A stretch of DNA of 64,000 bases from contig CAVOVH010000005.1 in NCBI GenBank assembly GCA_963699805.1, forward strand, positions 558,001 to 622,000. The letters are read 5' to 3'. This document shows, piece by piece, positions 53,826 to 63,708 of this stretch (positions are counted from its first letter, which is position 1; every line of letters starts with the position of its first letter). The notes under the pieces were generated by a model that did not search any database, was not told where the DNA came from, and saw only the letters and a program-made list of their open reading frames with translations. The position numbers and the translations under genes were made by a program. The DNA comes from JAGTVG01 sp963699805 (GTDB lineage Bacteria > Bacteroidota > Bacteroidia > Cytophagales > Cyclobacteriaceae).

Positions 53826-56639
53826 ATGCCAATTCGCGATTTGGATACCTTAGATCCAAAAAATTTTATAATCATCAAGGGAGCAAGGGTTAACAATCTC
53901 AAGAATCTCAGTGTAGCCATTCCGAGAAATAAATTGATCATTATTACCGGATTATCCGGATCAGGGAAATCATCGCTTGCATTTGATACCTTATTTGCTG
54001 AAGGACAGCGCATGTATGTAGAAAGTTTAAGCTCTTATGCACGCCAGTTTCTGGGTAGAATGGAAAAGCCTGAAGTGGATTATATCCGGGGGGTCTCCCC
54101 GGCCATTGCCATCGAGCAAAAAGCCAATACGAGAAATCCCAGGTCAACAGTCGGAACTACTACTGAAATTTATGACTATCTGAAGTTACTTTTTTCCCGA
54201 ATTGGGAAAACTTTCTCACCAATTTCTCAAAAAGAAGTCAAAAGGGATACAGTCACTTCGGTAGTGGATTACATTTTTTCTCACCCTGAAGGTACGCGAG
54301 TGTTGGTATACAGTCCTTTGCATTTTCAATCCAGCCGCTCTACCGGGAAGGAATTGAATGTGTTGATCAGTAAGGGATTCACGCGGATTAAAATTGGATC
54401 TGAAGTGCTTTTTGTGGAGGATGTAATCGAGAATTTAAAAAACTATCCTGATCTTGAAAATATATGGGTAGTGCTCGACCGAACGGTGGTCCGGCATGAA
54501 GAGGAGGAAAATCAATACCGGTTAGCCGATTCAGTTCAAACTGCTTTTTTTGAAGGTCAGGGAGAATGTATCGTTGAAATTGAAGATCAGGGTGAAAGGA
54601 AATTCAGTGACCGGTTTGAACTGGACGGCATTCAATTTGAAGAACCCAGTGTGAACTTGTTCAGCTTTAATAATCCCTATGGCGCATGTAAAAGATGTGA
54701 GGGATTCGGTAAGATTCTCGGGATTGATGAGGATCTTGTCATCCCGGATAAAAGTCTTTCGGTATATGAAGGAGCCATCGTTCCCTGGCGAAGTGAAACC
54801 ATGAAAAAATGGATCCAGCCGTTAATTGCTCATGCCATTCAGTTTGATTTTCCAATTCACAAACCCATCAATGAATTGCCTATCGAAAAATATCAATTAT
54901 TATGGGATGGGAACGAATATTTCAAAGGACTGCATGATTTTTTCCGGCATATCGAATCAAAAACACATAAAATCCAATACAGGGTTTTGTTAAGCAGGTA
55001 CCGTGGAAGGACCACCTGTCCGGAATGTAAAGGGACCCGGTTAAGAAAAGATGCCAGTTATGTAAAGATCAACGGTAAATCGATTTCAGACCTGGTTTTG
55101 TTGCCGGTCACCGATTTCCTGAATTTTTTCAAACACCTGGAACTTAACGAATACGAATCGAAGATCAGTAAACGGTTGCTTGTGGAGATCCTCAACCGGC
55201 TGAAATACCTGGAACTTGTTGGATTGGGTTATCTGACCATGAACCGGCTAACTTCGAGTTTGTCGGGAGGGGAATATCAACGGATCAGGCTGGCCACCTC
55301 GCTGGGAAGTGCTCTGGTGGGTTCAATGTACATCCTCGATGAGCCTACCATTGGATTACATCCAAGGGATACGAATCGCCTGATCGATGTTCTTAAATCC
55401 TTAAGGGATATGGGTAATACAGTGGTGGTGGTAGAACATGAAGAGGAAGTGATGCAACAGGCAGACCAGATCATTGACATCGGGCCGGATGCGGGATCCC
55501 ATGGAGGAGAACTTGTTTTTCAGGGTTCCGTGGAGGAAATAAAGAAAAATGGAAAAACGCATACTTCCAGATTTTTGAACAGGACTGAAAAAATTAATAT
55601 TCCGGCAAGGAGGAGATCATGGAAAAAAAGTCTCATTCTCAAAGGAGCTCGCGAAAATAATCTGAAAAATCTTGAAGTAAGGATTCCATTGGGAGTTTTA
55701 ACGGTAATAACCGGCGTCAGTGGATCCGGGAAATCAACACTTGTACAAAAAATATTGTATCCTGCGATCGGACGAATGATCGGACAGGTTGGTGAAACCG
55801 CAGGAAGTTACGATAAGCTGGAAGGAGACTACCAGAAAATTTCCCAGGTGGAATTTGTGAACCAGAATCCGATCGGGAAATCATCCCGTTCCAACCCGGT
55901 GACCTATGTAAAGGCCTATGATCATATCCGAAAACTATTTTCAAATCAGCCATTGGCCAGGCAGCGGGGTTATAAACCTGCTCATTTCTCTTTCAATATA
56001 GATGGAGGCCGTTGCGATGTGTGTCAGGGAGAAGGTTCCATAAAAATTGAAATGCAGTTCATGGCGGATATTTACCTGACCTGCGAAACCTGCAAGGGAA
56101 CCCGGTTCAAATCAGAAATCCTTGATATCACCTATAAGGATAAGAATATTCACGATATCCTTGAAATGACCATCGATGAAAGCATTTCTTTTTTCAGGGA
56201 AGAAACTTCGCTTATCTCGAGGTTGAAACCCCTGCAGGATGTTGGATTGGGATATGTAAGATTGGGCCAATCCTCGAGTTCACTCAGTGGAGGCGAAGCT
56301 CAACGGGTAAAACTCGCTTCATTCCTGGGAAAAGGCAATATCAATCAAAATGAGCATATCCTCTTTATTTTTGATGAACCCACCACCGGCCTTCATTTTC
56401 ACGATATCAATAAATTATTAAACGCTATACAGGCACTGATTTCACAGGAAAACAGTGTGGTCGTGATTGAACATAACATAGAAGTAATTAAAACTGCTGA
56501 CTGGATCATTGACCTTGGCCCTGAAGGAGGAGATGAAAAAGGGGGGTACATCGTATTCGAAGGAACTCCCGAAGAAATGGTTCAAAAAAGCGTAGGATAC
56601 ACAGCGAAATTCCTGAAAGAAAAATTAGTGATTTCCTGA
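53826..56639 (+). CDS. uvrA: excinuclease ABC subunit A
   Basis: A 937-residue UvrA from ATG 53826 (MPIRDLDTLD). The first ATP-binding half has Walker A TGLSGSGKSSL near residue 40 with the long signature-Walker B region LSGGEYQRIRLA...LDEPTIGLHP. The second half has GVSGSGKSTL near 638 and LSGGEAQRVKLA...DEPTTGLH. The zinc modules show CKRCEGFG, CPECKGTR and CDVCQGEG...CETCKGTR. UvrA finds DNA damage and loads UvrB in nucleotide-excision repair. It is monocistronic, with a 1-base gap to the convergent yjbQ-type gene. Confidence 0.98.
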   Translation: MPIRDLDTLDPKNFIIIKGARVNNLKNLSVAIPRNKLIIITGLSGSGKSSLAFDTLFAEGQRMYVESLSSYARQFLGRMEKPEVDYIRGVSPAIAIEQKANTRNPRSTVGTTTEIYDYLKLLFSRIGKTFSPISQKEVKRDTVTSVVDYIFSHPEGTRVLVYSPLHFQSSRSTGKELNVLISKGFTRIKIGSEVLFVEDVIENLKNYPDLENIWVVLDRTVVRHEEEENQYRLADSVQTAFFEGQGECIVEIEDQGERKFSDRFELDGIQFEEPSVNLFSFNNPYGACKRCEGFGKILGIDEDLVIPDKSLSVYEGAIVPWRSETMKKWIQPLIAHAIQFDFPIHKPINELPIEKYQLLWDGNEYFKGLHDFFRHIESKTHKIQYRVLLSRYRGRTTCPECKGTRLRKDASYVKINGKSISDLVLLPVTDFLNFFKHLELNEYESKISKRLLVEILNRLKYLELVGLGYLTMNRLTSSLSGGEYQRIRLATSLGSALVGSMYILDEPTIGLHPRDTNRLIDVLKSLRDMGNTVVVVEHEEEVMQQADQIIDIGPDAGSHGGELVFQGSVEEIKKNGKTHTSRFLNRTEKINIPARRRSWKKSLILKGARENNLKNLEVRIPLGVLTVITGVSGSGKSTLVQKILYPAIGRMIGQVGETAGSYDKLEGDYQKISQVEFVNQNPIGKSSRSNPVTYVKAYDHIRKLFSNQPLARQRGYKPAHFSFNIDGGRCDVCQGEGSIKIEMQFMADIYLTCETCKGTRFKSEILDITYKDKNIHDILEMTIDESISFFREETSLISRLKPLQDVGLGYVRLGQSSSSLSGGEAQRVKLASFLGKGNINQNEHILFIFDEPTTGLHFHDINKLLNAIQALISQENSVVVIEHNIEVIKTADWIIDLGPEGGDEKGGYIVFEGTPEEMVQKSVGYTAKFLKEKLVIS

Positions 56640-56640
56640 A

Positions 56641-57063
56641 TCAGTTCCCGTAAGCTGACAATACAAGGTGCCGGTTCACTCCAAAATTTCTGAATTCACA
56701 TAGATAAATGCCCTGCCAGGTACCGAGGTTCAGTTTACCATTGGTAATGGGAATGCTTACATGGCTGCCGACAAGAGAGGTTTTAATATGTGCCGGCATA
56801 TCATCCGGTCCTTCATAATTGTGTCTGAAATAGTCTACATTTTCCGGAACCATTTTGCTGAAATGCGTCTCCATATCATGACGGACCGTGGGATCGGCAT
56901 TTTCATTGATTGAAAGTCCGGCAGATGTATGTTTGATCAGTATATGAAGAATCCCTTTATTAATTTGTTTCATCTCAATAAATTCGTCGACAATATGGTC
57001 AGTAACAAGATGGAAACCCCTTCTGAACCTTGGAAGAATGATTTCTTTCTGAAAAAATTTCAT
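56641..57063 (-). CDS. YjbQ/UPF0047 family protein
   Basis: A 140-residue protein of the secondary-thiamine-phosphate-synthase (YjbQ) family. The conserved core is LIKHTSAGLSINENADPTVRHD (residues about 44-65), with DDMPAHIKTSLVG and GTWQGIYLCEFR near the C-terminus; the His and Asp residues bind a metal. Thiamine-phosphate synthase activity has been reported for the family, but its main role is unsettled. It follows the lipoprotein gene by 6 bases on the same strand. Confidence 0.94.
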   Translation of the reverse strand: MKFFQKEIILPRFRRGFHLVTDHIVDEFIEMKQINKGILHILIKHTSAGLSINENADPTVRHDMETHFSKMVPENVDYFRHNYEGPDDMPAHIKTSLVGSHVSIPITNGKLNLGTWQGIYLCEFRNFGVNRHLVLSAYGN

Positions 57064-57069
57064 CTCTCT

Positions 57070-58455
57070 TTATTTTAAAAATTCTACGGCACCTATATCC
57101 GGTAAAGAATCCCTCGCCTGCCCAAATAGATCGAAATTCATCTCAGACAACCGTGCACTGTCGACAGCAGGGGAAAGGGAGTCTGGTGTATAATCATAAT
57201 TTTCAATATCCTGAAAGGTCATAAACTTAGTATCTGTACTAAGATACGAATTGTTGCCTTCAAAAACAGATAACGAAGTCTTGAAAATACTGTTATCTGT
57301 CTGAATTAAAAAATCGGAATTCCCTCCCTCTTCAATCAATATTTCTTCCTCAAGATCCCCCCAGATAATGGTATAATTCAGCTTGACATCAAGTTTTTCA
57401 TCAATGAGACGGTTATCATCCAGCACCAGATTATTTGAAAACACCACGGAAGGCCCCTGGCGGAATAATCCCAGTGCATAATTAGTGAATGTACAATGAA
57501 CATAATGATAATTGCCCCCGGCCAGGTTGGCCAAAATATATCCGGTTGATATATCTACGAGCGTATTTTCTATCCACATATCAGATGTAAATGCAACGAT
57601 GCCTCCGAAACTCGTATTTTCAATCCGGGTATTCCTGACCACCACATCCGGAATGGTATCCGGATCCGGCGTTCCCACCCTTAAACCGTATTGTGCGTTT
57701 CGTATATCCGCATATTCAATCAGATTATTTTTACTTCCTTCAAGGAAGAAAATTCCACCCCACTGTCCGGGCAGGTTTTCATACTCCTTATCCAGCCTTT
57801 CATTCCTGAGTATGATCCTTCTTTCAGCACTTCCTGTTACTTTCAAAGTCCCTTTGATGAAAATCGAGGACCGGCTTGATACATAAATCCGAGTCCCTTC
57901 GCTGATCGTAAGTGAAATAAGACTGTCCAACAATATAGAACCGGTTAACAGATAGGGGATTTCAGATGTCCAGTTTTGATCCGATGTGATGATTAAGTTC
58001 CCCAGATAATGGGCGTTCTGCCCCCAACTTCTGAGTTTTACATGGTCGAGCCGGTTATTATATGAAAAAAGAATGGAGTCCCTGACAATAAAAGGAAGGG
58101 TCTGATCATTTGGGTTGATCGCCACCTTCACGAGGATCAATAGGGAATCATTCCCGAATAGGATCTGATCCAGCACCTCATTCTGTTCGACACCCGCAAC
58201 AATGATGGAATATTCCGATTGAGGTCCATTCCCCAGCGAGATCTTATCGAAGTTAACGGCATTTTTGTTCGGATTCCGGACCGATAGCCTTTTGGTTACA
58301 CTTCCTGAAACTGTAAAAACCGTATCAAAGGATATGGTATCTGCAGAAAACTGAATGGTCAATCCCGGATCATCTGTAACCCATTCTTCTTCATATTGAC
58401 AGGAAGAAAAAAATCCTATCAACAGCATAAAGGCAATGAGTTTCCGGCAAATCAA
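57070..58455 (-). CDS. lipoprotein with right-handed beta-helix
   Basis: A 461-residue lipoprotein whose signal peptide ends in FFSSC (Cys near residue 19). Residues 30-140 are an Ig-like or beta-sandwich domain; 150-460 form a parallel beta-helix, seen as repeated I/V-x-N/D-T-x-I patterns such as VVVRNTRIENTSFGGIVAF and WIENTLVDIS. The start is a TTG at 58453-58455 that overlaps the prfA stop by four bases. No catalytic motif was seen. It probably sits on the outer membrane; carbohydrate binding or cleavage is a guess. Confidence 0.85.
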   Translation of the reverse strand: MICRKLIAFMLLIGFFSSCQYEEEWVTDDPGLTIQFSADTISFDTVFTVSGSVTKRLSVRNPNKNAVNFDKISLGNGPQSEYSIIVAGVEQNEVLDQILFGNDSLLILVKVAINPNDQTLPFIVRDSILFSYNNRLDHVKLRSWGQNAHYLGNLIITSDQNWTSEIPYLLTGSILLDSLISLTISEGTRIYVSSRSSIFIKGTLKVTGSAERRIILRNERLDKEYENLPGQWGGIFFLEGSKNNLIEYADIRNAQYGLRVGTPDPDTIPDVVVRNTRIENTSFGGIVAFTSDMWIENTLVDISTGYILANLAGGNYHYVHCTFTNYALGLFRQGPSVVFSNNLVLDDNRLIDEKLDVKLNYTIIWGDLEEEILIEEGGNSDFLIQTDNSIFKTSLSVFEGNNSYLSTDTKFMTFQDIENYDYTPDSLSPAVDSARLSEMNFDLFGQARDSLPDIGAVEFLK

Positions 58456-59534
58456 TCCTTGATATTTGTCTGACCTTCCTTTAATCTTTCAGCATTGTCT
58501 GCAATTCGCAAATTCTCAATGAAATCACCGATCTCCCCATCCATCACGGCCTGCAGATTATAAACAGAGTAATTTATTCTGTGATCCGTCACCCTGCTTT
58601 GCGGGTAATTATAGGTGCGTATTTTATCCGAACGATCCCCGCTACCTACCATCAATTTTCTCTGTTCACCGACCTGATCGTTATGTTTTTTCAATTCAAT
58701 CTCATATAACCTGGATCGCAGTACTTTCATGGCCTTCTCCAGGTTCTTGATCTGTGATTTTTCATCCTGGCAGGTAACGATCAGACCCGTAGGTATATGC
58801 GTCAGCCTAACCGCTGAATAGGTTGTATTTACCGATTGCCCACCAGGTCCTGAAGAGCAGAAAGTGTCTTTTCGAATATCATTCATATTGATATCTATTT
58901 CGACCTCTTCCATTTCAGGTAAAACTGCCACACTGGCTGCCGAGGTATGAACCCTTCCCTGGGTTTCGGTTACAGGTACCCGCTGCACACGGTGAACACC
59001 TGATTCATACTTAAGCTTGCCATAAACATCCTCGCCACTTACCATGGTAATAATTTCTTTATATCCACCCGATGTGCCTTCCATGATATCGAGTACACTC
59101 ATTTTCCATTTCATCCTTTCACAATACCTTTCATACATACGGAAAAGATCTCCTGCAAAAATAGCGGCTTCGTCTCCCCCGGTCCCTGCTCGAATTTCAA
59201 GAATAGCATTTTTACTGTCATTGGGGTCCTTGGGAATTAACATCCGCTTGAGTTCATCCTCCATCTCCTCTTGTTGGGGGTACAGCTCATCCAGTTCAGA
59301 TTTTGCCATTTCCCTGAATTCAGGATCCTTTTCAGTGGCAAGCAATGATTTGGCGCTCTTTATATTATCGACGATTTTTTTATAGGCATCGTATTGCTTT
59401 ACAATTTTCTCGAGGTCTTTATATTCCTTGCTTAATTTGGAATACCTTTTCATATCAGTCATGATATCCGGTTCAATCAGCTTCTGGCCAACCTCATTAA
59501 ACCTGGATTTGATCGCTTCCAACTTATCTATCAT
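58452..59534 (-). CDS. prfA: peptide chain release factor 1
   Basis: A 360-residue class-I release factor. The GGQ motif (SSGPGGQSVNTT, about residue 230) triggers peptide release, and the RF1-type codon-recognition region contains the PxT motif in RVPVTE (about 184). It reads UAA and UAG stops. The sequence of Bacteroidota RF1 is otherwise normal, which also argues against stop-codon reassignment as an explanation for the TAA in the H+-ATPase gene. It overlaps the downstream lipoprotein start by four bases. Confidence 0.98.
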   Translation of the reverse strand: MIDKLEAIKSRFNEVGQKLIEPDIMTDMKRYSKLSKEYKDLEKIVKQYDAYKKIVDNIKSAKSLLATEKDPEFREMAKSELDELYPQQEEMEDELKRMLIPKDPNDSKNAILEIRAGTGGDEAAIFAGDLFRMYERYCERMKWKMSVLDIMEGTSGGYKEIITMVSGEDVYGKLKYESGVHRVQRVPVTETQGRVHTSAASVAVLPEMEEVEIDINMNDIRKDTFCSSGPGGQSVNTTYSAVRLTHIPTGLIVTCQDEKSQIKNLEKAMKVLRSRLYEIELKKHNDQVGEQRKLMVGSGDRSDKIRTYNYPQSRVTDHRINYSVYNLQAVMDGEIGDFIENLRIADNAERLKEGQTNIKD

Positions 59535-59606
59535 ACAATTAGATATTTTACTGACATTTTATACAGGGTGTTGTCATTAAAATGACGGTTCAGTCGTGAA
59601 AAAATA

Positions 59607-61160
59607 TCAGTTAATTTGAATTTCTTCCCCGGTGGTATTCAGTAATTTGAAATCCGTCATCCCCAATGAAGTATCCTCTTCCAGATGTACCCATTTATGA
59701 TACTTCAAAAACCATTTCATCTGCCTGGAAATCATTCCATAACGGAAATAAGCATATAAATAGGGATGAACCGCCACGGTCAGTGACTTCTCATTTTGTT
59801 TTGTTAAAATATGATCTATATTTTTTTCTATGATATCTGCAATCAGGATGGATGCCGTTATCTTTCCTGTACCATTGCATGTCGGGCAAATTTCATGGGT
59901 GATAATATTTAATTCCGGGCGGACCCGTTGACGGGTAATCTGCATCAGTCCGAATTTTGATAAAGGTAAGATCGTAAATTTGGATCGATCATCCTTCATT
60001 TCAGCCTTTATCGCATTATATACCTTTTTCTTATTTTCCGTCCGCCTCATATCAATAAAATCAATGACAATGATCCCACCCATATCCCGTAATCTTAACT
60101 GCCGGGCCACTTCTCTGGCAGCCTCCAGATTGACATTTAAGGCTGTTTTCTCCTGATTATCTTCCGAATTGGATTTATTGCCACTATTGACGTCAATGAC
60201 ATGCAGGGCTTCGGTATGCTCGATAACGATATATCCTCCCCCCGGCAGACTCACTGATTTCCCGAATAAGGATTTTAATTGTTTCTCAATGCCGTATTGT
60301 TCAAATATCTTGGTTTTCCCATTGTACATTTTAATGATTTTCTCCTTATCAGGTGCGATCTTTTTAACGTAGGTTTTAATTTCATCAAAAATGACGGGGC
60401 TATCTACGTTTACAGCATCAAATGATTCATTAAGAATGTCACGCAGTAGGGACGAAACCTTACTCATTTCGCCCACAATTTTAGATCTTGGTTTGGCTAA
60501 CTTCAGGTTTTTAACACCCTCATGCCATATGTCCATCAGATTGGTGAGATCCCGGTCCAATTCGGCTACATCTTTGCCCATGGCAACCGTCCGGATGATG
60601 ATCCCAAAATTTTCCTGCTTAATGGAATTAATCAGTCGAGAAAGTCTCTTCCTTTCATCGCTTTCAGTAATTTTTTTTGAAATACTTACTGTGTTGGAGA
60701 AAGGAACCAGTACCAGATATCTACCAGCGATAGATATCTCACAAGATAGTCGGGGCCCTTTTGTTGAAATCGGTTCTTTCACAACCTGAACCAGAATCCG
60801 CTGATTCTTTGTGAGAACCTGTGAGATCTTGCCTGCCTTATCAATATCAGGCTCTAATTTGAATTTTGCTAATTTCGATGAAGCGGTTTTCCTCGTTAAA
60901 ATAAACTTGGTAAACTTGTTCAGAGAGTTTACCTGAGGTCCCAGATCCAGGTAGTGAAGAAAGGCATCTTTTTCATATCCTACGTCGATAAAAGCGGCAT
61001 TTAGTCCTGCTACCACTTTTTTTACCGTACCTAAAAAGATGTCTCCTACCTTGAATTGGTTAGACTCTTCTTCAAAATGAAATTCAACAAGATCTTTGTC
61101 TTTCAATAGGGCGATCCGACATCCTTGATTTGTTTCATTTACTACTAAATTTGTGTTCAA
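59607..61160 (-). CDS. rng: ribonuclease E/G
   Basis: A 517-residue RNase G/E-type endoribonuclease. An N-terminal S1 domain (GDIFLGTVKKVVAGLNAAFIDVG, about 39-60) is followed by the DNase-I-like catalytic core with the metal-binding aspartates in VIDVNSGN (about 327) and VIDFIDM (about 367). The zinc-link CPTCNGTGK lies near 426. The C-terminal degradosome scaffold of E. coli RNase E is absent. It matures rRNA and starts mRNA decay. The small ribosomal protein gene is 45 bases upstream on the same strand. Confidence 0.95.
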   Translation of the reverse strand: MNTNLVVNETNQGCRIALLKDKDLVEFHFEEESNQFKVGDIFLGTVKKVVAGLNAAFIDVGYEKDAFLHYLDLGPQVNSLNKFTKFILTRKTASSKLAKFKLEPDIDKAGKISQVLTKNQRILVQVVKEPISTKGPRLSCEISIAGRYLVLVPFSNTVSISKKITESDERKRLSRLINSIKQENFGIIIRTVAMGKDVAELDRDLTNLMDIWHEGVKNLKLAKPRSKIVGEMSKVSSLLRDILNESFDAVNVDSPVIFDEIKTYVKKIAPDKEKIIKMYNGKTKIFEQYGIEKQLKSLFGKSVSLPGGGYIVIEHTEALHVIDVNSGNKSNSEDNQEKTALNVNLEAAREVARQLRLRDMGGIIVIDFIDMRRTENKKKVYNAIKAEMKDDRSKFTILPLSKFGLMQITRQRVRPELNIITHEICPTCNGTGKITASILIADIIEKNIDHILTKQNEKSLTVAVHPYLYAYFRYGMISRQMKWFLKYHKWVHLEEDTSLGMTDFKLLNTTGEEIQIN

Positions 61161-61205
61161 GGTTTTGTCTAATTAAATACCCTATCTTATCTTGAAGAGA
61201 TCATC

Positions 61206-61298
61206 TTATTGTCTCTTCTTGTGTCTGTTTTTTCTAAGCCGCTTTTTTCTCTTATGAGTCGCGATCTTATGTCTTTTTCGTTTTTTACCGCAAGGCAT
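61206..61298 (-). CDS. 30-residue AURKAIP1/COX24-domain ribosomal protein (bS22/mS38-like)
   Basis: On the minus strand, ATG at 61298 to TAA at 61206 encodes 30 residues with 18 Lys/Arg/His. The pattern MPCGKKRKRHKIATHKRKK and the tail RKNRHKKR match the short COX24/mS38-type protein found across Bacteroidota, related to mitochondrial mS38 and the mycobacterial bS22. It probably binds 16S rRNA in the small subunit. It lies between a TPR gene and rng on the same strand. Confidence 0.9.
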   Translation of the reverse strand: MPCGKKRKRHKIATHKRKKRLRKNRHKKRQ

Positions 61299-61327
61299 AA
61301 TGTAATATTTTTAATTTATTAAATATT

Positions 61328-62167
61328 TTAATTCAATTCCCGTAAATATCCTTCTACCGTGGCAATCACTGCCGGATCGTCCTCCATACTTTTCACCAGT
61401 TCGAATTGTTTCCGGGCTTTGTCTTTTTCATTCAAATTATAATAACTCAGACCCAGGTAAAATTGGGCCTGTAAATTTTTTGGATTTATTCCAGCAAGCT
61501 CTTCAAAATATTCCCTGGCCTTTTCAAATTGCCCTGATTGCACCGATAAAGTCCCCAGATTATAAATGGCCATTTCATTGGCCGGATCTGCTTCCAGAAT
61601 CTGTTGAAGCATCGTGATTCCCTGCATTGGATTTGCAGAAGAAATATAAGTCATGGCTATTTTGTTACGTAAATCAAACCTTTCAGGTTGTTCCTCGAGG
61701 ATCAAAAGATAGTAATATCGTGCTTTTTCTCCCAATTCAATTGCTTTTTCACGATCCATGGCAAAACTGAAAGATTCATAAAAGGCATCTCCAGTTTCCT
61801 GAAAATGTTCGACAGTAGGTTCGTTAATCGAAACATACTCCAAATATTTAGCCGCACTGTCATATTTATTATACGTTAAATAGATGGAAGCAATCGAATC
61901 AGCCCATGCTGTTTGTCCAACGGCAGACTGATTTTTAAATTCGTTTCTGTAACCATCTAATTTCTCCCTGTCCTCCGCCGTAATCTCAAAAGCATGCAGA
62001 TTGTTTATATCAGTGAAACCACTTCCGCCATCTGCAGACATTGTGGCTCTTTCTGTATCTTCCAACTCCGCTTTGGGATCATTATCAACCACGATCCTGG
62101 GAAGGTTGTATATAACAATTACTAAAATAATCCCAACAGCGACAAGTATTACTCTTTGTTTGAGCAT
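61328..62167 (-). CDS. membrane-anchored TPR protein
   Basis: A 279-residue protein with an N-terminal membrane helix (residues 5-24) followed by a linker and about four TPRs between residues 90 and 270 (for example NEMAIYNLGTLSVQSGQFEKAREYFEEL and KNLQAQFYLGLSYYNLNEKDKARKQF). A periplasmic scaffold is inferred. It lies 30 bases upstream of the ribosomal-protein gene and 35 downstream of HU, all leftward, an arrangement I recall from other Bacteroidota. Confidence 0.88.
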   Translation of the reverse strand: MLKQRVILVAVGIILVIVIYNLPRIVVDNDPKAELEDTERATMSADGGSGFTDINNLHAFEITAEDREKLDGYRNEFKNQSAVGQTAWADSIASIYLTYNKYDSAAKYLEYVSINEPTVEHFQETGDAFYESFSFAMDREKAIELGEKARYYYLLILEEQPERFDLRNKIAMTYISSANPMQGITMLQQILEADPANEMAIYNLGTLSVQSGQFEKAREYFEELAGINPKNLQAQFYLGLSYYNLNEKDKARKQFELVKSMEDDPAVIATVEGYLRELN

Positions 62168-62202
62168 AATGAAACCATAAGAACCGAATTATTCTGATGG
62201 TA

Positions 62203-62505
62203 TTAAGTATGATTAGCTTTTACTTTATCGCTTTTTTTGATTTTCTCAATAAATACTTTTGATGGCTTGAAGCTCGGCACAAAATGTTCATCAATTACCA
62301 TGGCGGTATTTTTTGAAATATTCCGGGCGACTTTTTTAGCCCGTCTTTTATTAACGAAACTACCAAAACCACGAACGTAAATATTTTCACCATCTGCCAT
62401 TGAATTTTTCACTACGTTAAACAACGCCTCAACGGTCACTTGTACATCGGCTTTATCAATGCCGGTCTTTTCTGAAATTTTTGATATTACTTCAGCTTTA
62501 GTCAC
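62203..62505 (-). CDS. HU/IHF-family DNA-binding protein
   Basis: A 100-residue nucleoid protein of normal length. The N-terminal helices TKAEVISKISEKTGIDKADVQ and the beta-arm GSFVNKRRAKKVARNI with the C-terminal helix are clear. HU bends DNA and organises the nucleoid. The tail KIKKSDKVKANHT is slightly longer than in E. coli HU. A -7 box at 62563-62570 gives a leader of about 50 bases. Confidence 0.97.
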   Translation of the reverse strand: MTKAEVISKISEKTGIDKADVQVTVEALFNVVKNSMADGENIYVRGFGSFVNKRRAKKVARNISKNTAMVIDEHFVPSFKPSKVFIEKIKKSDKVKANHT

Positions 62506-62562
62506 AGTCCTAAGAGTTTAAAAATTTTCGTAAATAATTAATACCCAAATATTTTGGAGCCA

Positions 62563-62570
62563 CAAAAATA
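62563..62570 (-). promoter_or_regulatory. candidate -7 box for the HU gene
   Basis: Read leftward, TATTTTTG matches TAnnTTTG, about 58 bases upstream of the HU start. The -33 position 19 bases further upstream is only TTTC, a three-of-four match to TTTG. Confidence 0.55.
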
Positions 62571-62655
62571 GTTTCTCAAAGGCATTAATGAAAATAAAAA
62601 TCAAACAAAATTGTATACTTGTAATTTTTATAGTCAGTATCATACCGGATTCGTC

Positions 62656-63708
62656 TTGGATAAAAGAAACTTTAACCATATTCTATTAAGCTGGTACGGA
62701 GAAAATAAAAGAGATCTTCCCTGGAGAAAAACAAAAGATCCCTATAATATTTGGCTTTCCGAGATCATTCTCCAGCAGACCCGGATCAATCAGGGACTTC
62801 CCTACTATTCCAGGTTTCTGAAAGCATATGATAACATTCAAGCATTTGCCATGGCTACCGAAACAGAAATACTCAGGAACTGGCAAGGTCTGGGGTATTA
62901 TTCACGGGCCAGAAATATGTTAAAATGTGCCAAATTGATCGTTGATAAATATAATGGAGTTTTTCCTGATAATTACGGGGAACTGCTAAAATTGCCAGGT
63001 GTTGGCCCTTATACGGCGGCAGCCATTGCATCCATATCTTATGACCAACCTGTACCTGTAATCGATGGCAATGTATACAGGGTGCTGTCCAGGGTGTTTG
63101 GGATCCACCAAGATATACAATCGATCCGGGGAAGAAAGATCTTTCAAAAACTTGCAGAAGAACTCATGACTGAAGTAAATGCAGGAGATTATAACCAGGC
63201 CATCATGGAATTTGGGGCATTACAATGTACTCCGCAAAATCCAGATTGTGAACGTTGTTTATTTAATGTTCCATGCTACGCCAGCATAAATAAGGAACAA
63301 TCCGGATTACCGGTCAATTTGAAAAAAAATAAAAATCAGGTCCGTAATTTCCACTATCTGGTGATCCGGTACAATAACCAAATTTTCATGAAAAAAAGGG
63401 GGGGAAAAGACATTTGGTATGGCTTATTTGATTTCCCACTCATTGAAATCCCGCATCAGCAATTAGATTTCTCGAAAGATAAAATGACCCGGTATCTCGC
63501 CGAAAATTATAGGATGAAACACAAACGCCATTATATTCATGTATTGACCCATCAACGCATCTACGCAACTTTTTACCTATGGACATTGGATTCATTAAAT
63601 GATGAATTATCCCGAAATCTTCCAGTAGAAGGTCGGTTTTATTCAATGGAAGAAATTGAAAATTTGCCTAAGCCGGGATTGATTGATAAATATTTGAAGG
63701 AAGAATAA
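62656..63708 (+). CDS. mutY: A/G-specific adenine glycosylase
   Basis: A roughly 350-residue MutY that removes adenine opposite 8-oxoguanine. N-terminal LLSWYGENKRDLPWR and the catalytic Glu in SEIILQQTR are followed by LPGVGPYTAAAI, the catalytic Asp in VPVIDGNVYRVLSR, the [4Fe-4S] motif C-x6-C-x2-C-x5-C and a C-terminal NUDIX-like domain (about 225-350) for 8-oxoG recognition. No ATG fits the family N-terminus; TTG 62656 is chosen, with TTG 62611 as an alternative. The ssb promoter overlaps its 3' end. Confidence 0.95.
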   Translation: MDKRNFNHILLSWYGENKRDLPWRKTKDPYNIWLSEIILQQTRINQGLPYYSRFLKAYDNIQAFAMATETEILRNWQGLGYYSRARNMLKCAKLIVDKYNGVFPDNYGELLKLPGVGPYTAAAIASISYDQPVPVIDGNVYRVLSRVFGIHQDIQSIRGRKIFQKLAEELMTEVNAGDYNQAIMEFGALQCTPQNPDCERCLFNVPCYASINKEQSGLPVNLKKNKNQVRNFHYLVIRYNNQIFMKKRGGKDIWYGLFDFPLIEIPHQQLDFSKDKMTRYLAENYRMKHKRHYIHVLTHQRIYATFYLWTLDSLNDELSRNLPVEGRFYSMEEIENLPKPGLIDKYLKEE

